This document shows positions 22,612 to 28,437 of a DNA stretch of 29,164 bases, one piece after another (position 1 is the stretch's first letter; each line of letters starts with the position of its first letter). Under the pieces are notes generated by a model. The model did not search any database and was not told the DNA's origin. It was given only the letters and a program-made list of their open reading frames with translations. The DNA lies in the IMG/VR virus record IMGVR_UViG_3300048017_000077, positions 1 through 29,164 of that record; one strand, 5' to 3'. The translations under genes and the position numbers were made by a program. The stretch is from a virus.

Positions 22612-24555
22612 TTATGCGTTGTCGATGAGGTTGACGTAGTGCAGGAAGTGATGCTTGATCTTATCCCTCCCATCGTATAACTTCAACAGGGGATACTTGT
22701 CAAGAATTTTATTGTATTCTTCAAGAACCTCGTCGTTGTTAATTACTGGTAGACCAAGGCGCTGGAACTGTTCGTCCCACACACTACGATCTAATCCCAT
22801 AAACTGTTTAGCAGTCTTAACCTCTATCATCTGAGAGAACTTCCCAAGTGGACCTTTGCAACTACCCATTCCACGCAGCTTAGTGAAGGGGTAGTAGTCA
22901 TGCTGATTACCTAAGACAATCAGTGCCGATGAGGAATACTGCTTGATCATAGCGTCTACCTTAGGGAGTAGCAGCTTCCATTGTGTTGCAGCCTCAAACT
23001 TCTTCCACATAGGCTTAGGCACGAGGATGATTGGCATACCTAGCTGCTGCTCGATGAAGGTCCGCAGTTGCATAAGGGTTTCAGGATAAGCTCCACCCTC
23101 CATGTGGTAGTAGTATCCACCCTTGTCAAAGTCCTCAGCGGATAGGTCATGGTCAACCCGACGACCCCTAACGAGTGTGGATACGGACAACTTACCCCGT
23201 GCTGCTGACTTAACTGGTCCAGTGTCAGGCAAGTCCTTGACGTATACTACTGGGTAGTCAACCTCGTGGATCAACTGGTCAAGGCTGGACTTCTGCGTTG
23301 GGTCAGACAAGTCTGTCTTCACCCAGATATAATGCTCATTAGCCTTAAGGTTAGCAGCGATACGGGTGGCTGCTCTTGCGTTAGTCTTCTTGTCCTTCAA
23401 GTCCTGCACATAGATGTAATAGTCATACCCTGCATAGACTTCCTTCTCAAGACCAAAGCCAATACTCTTACCGTAGTAACTCTTGCTACCCACATGGAGA
23501 GACAGCTTGGGATACGTCAGGTCGGTAGCCTTAACCTTGATAGGGTTGCCACCCCACTTAAGTGTGACATCACCCAAGACCCGAAAGAACTTTACTGCCA
23601 GCTTGTTAGCACGGAACAGTGTAGGCTGAGCGTCAAGCTCCTGCTGTGCAGTGTCCACCATACCCTGCTTGACTGCCCGAAGTTTCTTCTCAAGGCTCTT
23701 AACTGTGGGGTCGTTAGCACCATAGCTTAGGGACTCACGGGATGCAGTCACCTCAAGATCACCAATGTCAAACTCATAGATGATGTTGTGATTGTTGCTT
23801 GGCAATAGACCCGTAGGGATAGAAGCACTAGAGATAGGATAGAGAACACACCCCATCTGTGCATAAGGTCCATTCAGTCGGCTGTCCTTGTAGAAGTAGT
23901 AGCCATCACCACTGAGGCTCTTCTCAATGGGTTGGAATTGCTTCTCCTGCGAGTTCTTTACCTTAGGTGGAACCTTGAAGCCGTAGGACACAACCTCTGC
24001 TGCCTTTTGGAATGATGCGATGTCCTCACGCTTGACGGGGAAGGATACCTCAAGGCCATCAGGCTCATTGGTTGGTAGGGGTGCAGACAGAACGTGAAGC
24101 TGGGGTGATCCATCAGGTCCAAGCTGGATCGAGTAGTATGCTACCATGCCCTTGTGACGGGACACTACAGAGAACGTATCGGTGTATGACATGGGTGACA
24201 TACGGCCCACACCCCACTTGCCTACAGCCTTGTTAGTGCCTTCCTTGGTGGAGTGACCAAGCACTGTGTAGAAACCCTCCATGTTCTCATGTGCAATACC
24301 TGCACCGAAGTCACGGCATGAGAACGTAGGGGTCAATGATGTGGGGAAGCTGACCTCAAAGGGAACATCCTGCTTGCCCACCATAGCGTGTGCATCAAAA
24401 GCGTTTGACCAGATTTCCCTCGTGATTGACTGTGGCTTGTTTGAGTAGAGGCCAGAGATAACCATGTGAAACATCTTGCCTGATGCTTGGATCGTGAAGT
24501 CCTTAGATGAGTGGCTGTTGTTCTCAACCACACGGAGGTTGGTATTCGTCTGCAT
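22612..24555 (-). CDS. rIIA: rIIA-like GHKL ATPase
   Basis: A 647-residue protein with a GHKL (HSP90/histidine kinase-like) ATPase fold. The N-box is REIWSNAFDAHA (E47, N51, D54), G1 is DFGAGIAHEN (82-91) and G2 is GKWGVGRMSP (112-121). The rest matches the rIIA-like arrangement in phages. T4 rIIA is membrane-associated and acts with rIIB against exclusion. GGAG lies before ATG 24553-24555. A tRNA-like gene ends about 20 nt upstream of this start, so the rIIA message probably begins after tRNA processing or reads through the tRNA. Confidence 0.88.
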   Translation of the reverse strand: MQTNTNLRVVENNSHSSKDFTIQASGKMFHMVISGLYSNKPQSITREIWSNAFDAHAMVGKQDVPFEVSFPTSLTPTFSCRDFGAGIAHENMEGFYTVLGHSTKEGTNKAVGKWGVGRMSPMSYTDTFSVVSRHKGMVAYYSIQLGPDGSPQLHVLSAPLPTNEPDGLEVSFPVKREDIASFQKAAEVVSYGFKVPPKVKNSQEKQFQPIEKSLSGDGYYFYKDSRLNGPYAQMGCVLYPISSASIPTGLLPSNNHNIIYEFDIGDLEVTASRESLSYGANDPTVKSLEKKLRAVKQGMVDTAQQELDAQPTLFRANKLAVKFFRVLGDVTLKWGGNPIKVKATDLTYPKLSLHVGSKSYYGKSIGFGLEKEVYAGYDYYIYVQDLKDKKTNARAATRIAANLKANEHYIWVKTDLSDPTQKSSLDQLIHEVDYPVVYVKDLPDTGPVKSAARGKLSVSTLVRGRRVDHDLSAEDFDKGGYYYHMEGGAYPETLMQLRTFIEQQLGMPIILVPKPMWKKFEAATQWKLLLPKVDAMIKQYSSSALIVLGNQHDYYPFTKLRGMGSCKGPLGKFSQMIEVKTAKQFMGLDRSVWDEQFQRLGLPVINNDEVLEEYNKILDKYPLLKLYDGRDKIKHHFLHYVNLIDNA

Positions 24556-24575
24556 GATTTACTCCATGAATATGT

Positions 24576-24653
24576 TGGTGCAACTGGAGGGACTCGAACC
24601 CCCATTGATCCATTACGGTGCTTCGCATTAGAAGTGCGATCCGATACAGTTGC
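24576..24653 (-). tRNA. tRNA-Arg(UCU)-like gene with minimal D-arm
   Basis: The - strand carries a 7-bp perfect acceptor stem GCAACTG/CAGTTGC, discriminator A and encoded CCA (24576-24578). The T-arm is GGGGG-TTCGAGT-CCCTC. A 5-bp anticodon stem TCGCA/TGCGA closes loop CTTCTAA with anticodon TCT (24630-24632) and A37. Only 7 nt lie between acceptor and anticodon stems, too few for a D-arm. 19 nt lie between anticodon and T-arms, although total length (75 nt plus CCA) is normal. Phages often carry tRNA-Arg(UCU). Whether this one is functional, or instead an attP remnant, is open. Confidence 0.75.
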
Positions 24654-24658
24654 GTTCA

Positions 24659-24675
24659 GGTTAACAGTGTTAACC
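24659..24675. repeat. 7-bp inverted repeat before the tRNA-like gene
   Basis: GGTTAAC and GTTAACC flank AGT, a 17-bp near-perfect dyad starting 6 nt upstream of the tRNA-like 5' end. It could be an operator, a short hairpin for processing, or a recombination site. Nothing else in the 38-nt gap is notable. Confidence 0.6.
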
Positions 24676-24691
24676 CATTGTTATCTGCTGG

Positions 24692-25393
24692 TCAAGACCT
24701 TTTGTTTGCCTCGAAGACTGCCTGTGCAAACCCCCGTGGGGTAGCACTACGAATGTTCTTGGTCTTCATACTCTTGCCACCTAGCTTACGGTGCTGTGTG
24801 CTATACCCTGCCTCAACAACAACAGGCTTAGGCACTGGCATCTTGAAGTCTTCTCCTACCCAGAGGCAAGTCTTTTTAGGGTAAGCATCACGGGGTGCAA
24901 TGTATTCAGGCCATGTGGGATGCTCGGCCTCATCTTCTGGGATATACCCACCATACTCATAGGGATGAAACGTGTAGTCAGGCTTACGCCACAGTGTGGA
25001 CAACACAGACACAGGATTCTCAATGAAGAACCTGTTCATCAACTTGATGAAGATACTGGAAGCCAACATGGCATACCCTGCTGCCTTCCTCTGAAAGTCA
25101 GGGTCAACCTTACGCTTAGCCTCGAACCATGCAGCACCAGACACAGCCATGTCAGTGCATACGGGGAATGCCATCCCAAATGCCACAGGCTTGCCTATGT
25201 AACTGCGTGTGAGGTCAGACGAAGCCTTGTAGTCATGCAGGTCAGCATGAAGGTAATGGATAGACCCACCACTAGGGAAGCGGTCAACCTTAGTGCTATC
25301 ATGCTGTATGTCATAGCAGTGACACTCGTAGCCAGCCTTAGCCCAAGGCTTCACTGCCTCCCCAGTGTAATCATATAGGGATATTACTATCAT
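24692..25393 (-). CDS. DNA cytosine-methylase-like protein
   Basis: A 233-residue Rossmann-type protein of a phage family usually annotated as C5-cytosine methyltransferase. The SAM-binding start is SLYDYTGEAVKPWAKAGYEC (residues 5-24). The catalytic-loop region is FPVCTDMAVSGA (C79), where the family normally has FPPC. ENP (125-127) stands in for motif VI ENV. The C-terminus has KKTCLWVGEDFKMP and RSATPRGFAQAVFEAN, typical for this family. I start at ATG 25391-25393, which has GAGGAAAG upstream. No target-recognition domain is evident, so a base-modifying role with different chemistry is possible. Confidence 0.78.
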   Translation of the reverse strand: MIVISLYDYTGEAVKPWAKAGYECHCYDIQHDSTKVDRFPSGGSIHYLHADLHDYKASSDLTRSYIGKPVAFGMAFPVCTDMAVSGAAWFEAKRKVDPDFQRKAAGYAMLASSIFIKLMNRFFIENPVSVLSTLWRKPDYTFHPYEYGGYIPEDEAEHPTWPEYIAPRDAYPKKTCLWVGEDFKMPVPKPVVVEAGYSTQHRKLGGKSMKTKNIRSATPRGFAQAVFEANKRS

Positions 25394-25403
25394 CACACTT
25401 TCC

Positions 25404-25751
25404 TCACTCTCGGTAGAACACATGGTTTCCATAGCTACCTAGCTTAGTCATATGCTTGGCCCAGTAGGGTGTCACTGACTTAGCATGATAGTAAGTAGCG
25501 TCACTGCACATGATGCACCCATTGTCGATTATGTCAGAGGCTAGGGTATACGCATCATAGAATGCCCCTGAGTCGTTTATAGTTAAGTCCTTGTCGTTTG
25601 TCCAGCTAAATTGACTGTCAGCAAACACTATTGCACAAATGTCGCTACCACGGTTCATAGTAACTTCTGCCACAAGGATTTGCCCGTCGATAGGCTCACC
25701 CCTTGCTTCAAAGTATATGTTAGACGCAAGGCACAGTGCTGCTAGAATCAT
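25404..25751 (-). CDS. SleB-type cell-wall hydrolase (endolysin)
   Basis: A 115-residue protein with the Hydrolase_2/SleB pattern: ASNIYFEARGEP with the catalytic Glu, GQILVAEVTMNR, QFSW, and a final GNHVFY. SleB-like enzymes cleave peptidoglycan as lytic transglycosylases and serve as endolysins in many phages of Alphaproteobacteria. The hydrophobic start (MILAALCLASN) overlaps the domain and is not a clear signal peptide, so release probably needs a holin. ATG 25749-25751 overlaps the stop of a 25-aa membrane peptide as ATGA. A GTG two codons earlier is less likely. Confidence 0.88.
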   Translation of the reverse strand: MILAALCLASNIYFEARGEPIDGQILVAEVTMNRGSDICAIVFADSQFSWTNDKDLTINDSGAFYDAYTLASDIIDNGCIMCSDATYYHAKSVTPYWAKHMTKLGSYGNHVFYRE

Positions 25752-25825
25752 TTCCACTTAACCTCGATAAGACCAAGTAACCAAAGCAAGAAAAAGTAGA
25801 AACTAATTAAGGTTATAATAGTCAT
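25748..25825 (-). CDS. tiny transmembrane peptide, 25 aa, candidate holin
   Basis: A 25-codon frame with ATGA overlaps at both ends: its ATG with the stop of the 102-aa gene, its TGA with the endolysin ATG. About 20 residues form a single hydrophobic helix (MTIITLISFYFFLLWLLGLI), followed by a short basic end (EVKWK). Size and topology are smaller than known holins, but a one-helix pore former or antiholin directly coupled to an endolysin is plausible. The double overlap makes chance less likely. No homologue is recognised. Confidence 0.6.
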   Translation of the reverse strand: MTIITLISFYFFLLWLLGLIEVKWK

Positions 25826-26130
25826 TCTGGTTTCTCCAGTTCAGCCAGCACGGCATTAGCATCAGCTAAAGCAGAATGATACCCTTCACAGTCATCGGTG
25901 TTTGACATATAAACAACCATTTTCAGTGCCTCCACAACCTTAGCTAGCTTGGCCTCTGATACTTCCAGTTTGCATTTAGCTTCACTTGCCCAACCATCAG
26001 CGGCTTGAGCATTTGAAATCCAACCAGCAACATCCGCAGCCAGTGCCTCAATGCGGGTGGCGGCGAATTTCGGGATCGGATCTCTAATATGAACATCACG
26101 CAGCCGTTCGATCAGTTCTTCATCAGTCAT
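25822..26130 (-). CDS. coiled-coil protein, 102 aa, in the lysis block
   Basis: A 102-residue Ala/Glu-rich protein (MTDEELIERLRDVHIRDPIP at the start, then EALAADVAGWISNAQAADGW and a Lys/Glu coiled coil KCKLEVSEAKLAKVVEAL). No signal peptide or membrane segment. The ATG at 26128-26130 overlaps the upstream stop as ATGA; an ATG two codons earlier with GGGGTGGGGAT is equally possible. Downstream ATGA couples it to a 25-aa membrane peptide and then the endolysin. Similar small proteins occur in phages with unknown role. Confidence 0.75.
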   Translation of the reverse strand: MTDEELIERLRDVHIRDPIPKFAATRIEALAADVAGWISNAQAADGWASEAKCKLEVSEAKLAKVVEALKMVVYMSNTDDCEGYHSALADANAVLAELEKPE

Positions 26131-26261
26131 TCCCATATCCCCACCCCTACTGCATAAGTTTCATAGTGTTTATCCACTTGCACTAGATACCATGCCTGTG
26201 CTTGTGGCACAAGGTTAAGCAAGAGGTAGAAGATGATAGTAGTGTCACGAAGTTTAGTCAT
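26127..26261 (-). CDS. small secreted-type protein, 44 aa
   Basis: A 44-residue frame starting MTKLRDTTIIFYLLLNLVPQ with GGGAGAACAAC before ATG 26259-26261. The first 23 residues read as a signal peptide: a charged end, hydrophobic core and AQA cleavage motif before Trp24. About 21 residues would remain outside. No lipobox Cys is present. It is coupled at both ends (8-nt overlap, ATGA) inside the endolysin gene string, so a lysis accessory role such as a spanin-like or envelope factor can be considered. Unproven. Confidence 0.65.
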   Translation of the reverse strand: MTKLRDTTIIFYLLLNLVPQAQAWYLVQVDKHYETYAVGVGIWE

Positions 26262-26475
26262 GTTGTTCTCCCATCAACTGATAGAAGGTTGATGGATAGT
26301 CGATCACAAAGAACAGGTCATAGCTTTCCCATTCCTCTATCACGGTATCTTCACTTGCTGCCGCAAGTGTTGCCCAATCATGCGTGATCATATCGCGCGG
26401 ATCAGTGTCAGTCTCTACCTTAGACTGATTGATAGCACCATCCTCAAAAGCCCAAAATACAAGATATTCACTCAT
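26254..26475 (-). CDS. hypothetical acidic protein, 73 aa
   Basis: A 73-residue acidic protein starting MSEYLVFWAFEDG. GGAG 7 nt before ATG 26473-26475 decides the start; an ATG four codons earlier overlaps the upstream stop (TAATG) but lacks a site. Trp/Asp/Glu-rich throughout (EDTVIEEWESYDLFFVIDYP). The sequence around this start repeats at the start of the next gene. No family recognised. Confidence 0.72.
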   Translation of the reverse strand: MSEYLVFWAFEDGAINQSKVETDTDPRDMITHDWATLAAASEDTVIEEWESYDLFFVIDYPSTFYQLMGEQHD

Positions 26476-26486
26476 GTTGTTCTCCA

Positions 26487-26654
26487 TTAATCACAGGTTG
26501 AGTATCGGCTTGTCTTACAAACCCACACCTCTTTGGTTGCATTATAGTATACTCGATAGCTAGGGTTATAGCCCCATCCCCAAGCAGTCTTGAACGCTTC
26601 ACCTTTAGACTTTGCATCAAGCAATGTCAAGTGTTCTGTTTCTTCATGAATCAT
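26487..26654 (-). CDS. small protein, 55 aa, WGWGYNPSY motif
   Basis: A 55-residue frame filling the gap between two genes, with ATGA to the upstream gene (26651-26654). It starts MIHEETEHLTLLDAKSKGEA and has an aromatic strand pair (WGWGYNPSYRVYYNATKEVW) ending with two Cys. This looks like a small folded beta protein. No family recognised. Confidence 0.7.
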   Translation of the reverse strand: MIHEETEHLTLLDAKSKGEAFKTAWGWGYNPSYRVYYNATKEVWVCKTSRYSTCD

Positions 26655-26854
26655 TCTGTTACCCCTTGTGCAATCAGCATCTGTTGTTCAGCGTAGGTGA
26701 TAGCACCCACCCCAATGATACCCTCTGGCGGATTGTTCAGTGAATTAAAGTAAACCTTGGCCAGCTTGGCTAGGTTATCCTTTTCATCTTTAGGCAGACT
26801 GGCCCATGCACCAGCCGCAAGTGATAGGTCTTTTACGTTATGGTAAAACATCAT
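26651..26854 (-). CDS. hypothetical protein, 67 aa
   Basis: A 67-residue protein (MMFYHNVKDLSLAAGAWASL, later NSLNNPPEGIIGVGAITYAE). Probably helical at both ends. ATG overlaps the upstream stop as ATGA. No family recognised. Confidence 0.72.
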   Translation of the reverse strand: MMFYHNVKDLSLAAGAWASLPKDEKDNLAKLAKVYFNSLNNPPEGIIGVGAITYAEQQMLIAQGVTE

Positions 26855-27048
26855 AGTAGTGTCCCCTTTGGCAGGTTAGCGTTTAACCTTGCGGCCCATT
26901 GCTCGGCTGTCTCTTGATCCAATATCCAAATGATAGGCTCACCACAGGCAAGGTCCAGTGCGATTTCCTCTGCACAGTCAAAGTCACCACAATCACCAAT
27001 AGCCATCAACTCACCATTAGCAAGTAAACAAAACCAAATCCCACGCAT
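26851..27048 (-). CDS. hypothetical protein, 65 aa
   Basis: A 65-residue protein (MRGIWFCLLANGELMAIGDC, then an acidic helix and EPIIWILDQETAEQWAARLN). AGAGGA precedes ATG 27046-27048. It is the first gene after a repeated hairpin leader (27064-27108), so it probably starts its own message or is separately regulated. No family recognised. Confidence 0.72.
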   Translation of the reverse strand: MRGIWFCLLANGELMAIGDCGDFDCAEEIALDLACGEPIIWILDQETAEQWAARLNANLPKGTLL

Positions 27049-27063
27049 ATCTTATCCTCTCGG

Positions 27064-27108
27064 TTGGTTGCCTTACCATTGCACCCTAAGACTAGCCTAA
27101 GGTGCAAT
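27064..27108 (-). promoter_or_regulatory. hairpin-plus-12-mer leader, copy B
   Basis: On the - strand an 8-bp dyad ATTGCACC/GGTGCAAT (27101-27108 and 27078-27085) encloses CTTAG-type repeats and is followed after 2 nt by TAAGGCAACCAA, then the ribosome binding site and ATG of the 65-aa gene. The same 12-mer and a related hairpin precede the Gp88-like gene. Likely a shared promoter-proximal operator or mRNA leader. Confidence 0.6.
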
Positions 27109-27122
27109 AGTCTGTTAACCCT

Positions 27123-27848
27123 TTAGTGTGTCAAGAATACTACAGCTTTGGTCGCTGTCCAGCATAGGCCACAGGTTCCACAAGATGCAGTCTTATCGGT
27201 CTGCACAGGGCAAACAAACGCCTTGCCTTGATCAACCATATCAGTTGCCCTTGCATCATCACCTGATAGGGCTGTCATGCTGTCACGCTTGAAGTTACCA
27301 GAGAAACGCACAGCAAAGCGGATAGGATCAGCACCTTGCATAGCTAAGACAGCTTGCCCAATGCCCCGTTCCTTAGGATCAATAGCGTCAGGCTGGTTGG
27401 CCGTGTATCCATAAACGTGTAGCGCAGGGAACCTTGCAATCCATTCTTTCCACTTATCCACATAGGCCACCGAAAAGAAATCCCCAAGGATATGCAAGCG
27501 AACAAGAAAGCCCTTAGGGTTTTTCTTTTGTAGTTGCTCAAGCTCGCTTTCCATGCGATCCACCAGATCATCATTGGCGGCATAGCGGGTGGCAAAAGGC
27601 ATATTGTTCCCATAGCAATCATCCCAATGGGCGCACGATCTAGGGCAGGTCTTGCGTTCCTCAAGTGTCACAGCGAAAATCTTGAAGCCCTTAAGTTTAC
27701 CCTTCACCACACGCTTGCCTAGCTTGACGTTGGTGCTTTCCTTGATCACACGCTCGGACTTGCCCAACGTATCAACGCTTGTATCCTTTAGTGTAGCTTG
27801 GAACAAAGTATGCCCGTTAGCTACAGCGATCTGGGTTTTGGTCAACAT
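27123..27848 (-). CDS. Gp88-like cysteine-cluster protein
   Basis: A 241-residue protein of the phage Gp88/DUF7227-like type. A first Cys set is KTCPRSCAHWDDCYG (C68, C72, C78) and a last set is FVCPVQTDKTASCGTCGLCW (C213, C223, C226, C229). Between them lies FLVRLHILGDFFSVAYVDKW, the family's central HxxGDFF motif. The Cys sets may hold metal or an Fe-S cluster; function is unknown. GAGGTGAACC precedes ATG 27846-27848, and the hairpin leader copy A lies just upstream. Its early place in the gene train fits a host-takeover role. Confidence 0.8.
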   Translation of the reverse strand: MLTKTQIAVANGHTLFQATLKDTSVDTLGKSERVIKESTNVKLGKRVVKGKLKGFKIFAVTLEERKTCPRSCAHWDDCYGNNMPFATRYAANDDLVDRMESELEQLQKKNPKGFLVRLHILGDFFSVAYVDKWKEWIARFPALHVYGYTANQPDAIDPKERGIGQAVLAMQGADPIRFAVRFSGNFKRDSMTALSGDDARATDMVDQGKAFVCPVQTDKTASCGTCGLCWTATKAVVFLTH

Positions 27849-27859
27849 GGTTCACCTCA

Positions 27860-27904
27860 TTGGTTGCCTTATCTGATTACACTAGGGGAGGAGCTAGTGC
27901 AATC
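27860..27904 (-). promoter_or_regulatory. hairpin-plus-12-mer leader, copy A
   Basis: On the - strand an 11-bp stem GATTGCACTAG/CTAGTGTAATC (one G-U pair, arms 27894-27904 and 27875-27885) with an 8-nt loop is followed after 3 nt by TAAGGCAACCAA (27860-27871) and then the ribosome binding site of the Gp88-like gene. The wobble pair is allowed on the - strand RNA only, which favours an RNA hairpin in this direction. Confidence 0.6.
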
Positions 27905-27923
27905 ATTAAATCAACCTCCTATA

Positions 27924-27948
27924 CTCTAGGTTATAACCTCTAGGTTAT
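27924..27948. repeat. CTCTAGGTTAT direct repeat
   Basis: Two exact 11-mers CTCTAGGTTAT (27924-27934 and 27938-27948) lie one and a third turns apart, with the palindrome GGTTATAACC between them. The second overlaps the stop of the 72-aa gene. An operator is plausible. Confidence 0.55.
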
Positions 27949-28163
27949 CCCGCAAAGTGACGCAAGCGGCGAATCGTTGCGTTATGTTCAAAGTAAATCG
28001 AACGCTTGCCCATATGGATTGCGGTCATACAATCGTCAGTCTTGATAGACCAAGGCAAAGACTTCACCTTGCGCTTACGGGTTAGCCCCTTGAGTCCAAA
28101 GATATTGAAGCGGAATCCCTTGGTGCGATCATTCAGGGGCTTGGTTGCGAAGATAACAAACAC
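27945..28163 (-). CDS. small basic protein, 72 aa
   Basis: A 72-residue Lys/Arg-rich protein (MFVIFATKPLNDRTKGFRFN, then GLTRKRKVKSLPWSIKTDD). GTG at 28161-28163 with AAAGGATCGACC before it. First clear gene after the 1-kb gene-free region, thus probably the first gene of the leftward message. A nucleic-acid-binding early regulator is plausible; no family recognised. Confidence 0.65.
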   Translation of the reverse strand: MFVIFATKPLNDRTKGFRFNIFGLKGLTRKRKVKSLPWSIKTDDCMTAIHMGKRSIYFEHNATIRRLRHFAG

Positions 28164-28237
28164 GGTCGATCCTTTCAGGTTATCATGCTAAGGTGCATGG
28201 GATGCTATCCCTTAGGATAGTCACCGATATACCCTAG

Positions 28238-28276
28238 GCTATAGACTTTGCCCCTAGTGATCTAGGAATCTATAGC
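28238..28276. repeat. nested inverted repeat GCTATAG / CCTAG
   Basis: GCTATAG (28238-28244) pairs with CTATAGC (28270-28276), and inside it CCTAG-TGAT-CTAGG (28253-28266) forms a second 5-bp hairpin. It is one bulged stem-loop of 39 nt or a binding-site pair. Confidence 0.6.
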
Positions 28277-28366
28277 GTCACGTTTACCTAGCAATTCTGC
28301 GGCATGTTGCTCATACCCTCTCATTAACGTGGCATTGCATAAGTATCCACGGATTGTTTCCGATAA

Positions 28367-28437
28367 GTAACACATAGCGCAATCACGCTAACCTTGTCAA
28401 GGTCACATCATCGGGCAAGCCCTAGTGGATGTGTTAC
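28367..28437. ncRNA. candidate multibranch RNA or origin structure, 71 nt
   Basis: A 9-bp closing stem GTAACACAT/ATGTGTTAC (28367-28375, 28429-28437) surrounds TAGCG/CGCTA (28375-28379, 28386-28390), ACCTT/AAGGT (28391-28395, 28399-28403) and a GGG/CCC hairpin near 28413-28422. CACATC (28405-28410) can also pair with GATGTG (28428-28433), which would break the closing stem. It is tRNA-sized but lacks T-loop and anticodon features on both strands. Confidence 0.45.

Noticed and set aside
22075-24744. + strand frames opposite rIIA and rIIB
   Set aside because: Antisense to strongly supported genes, without sites or recognisable products.
28367-28437. tRNA gene in the multibranch structure
   Set aside because: On neither strand is there a TTC-type T-loop, a 7-nt anticodon loop with U33, or a CCA-compatible end.
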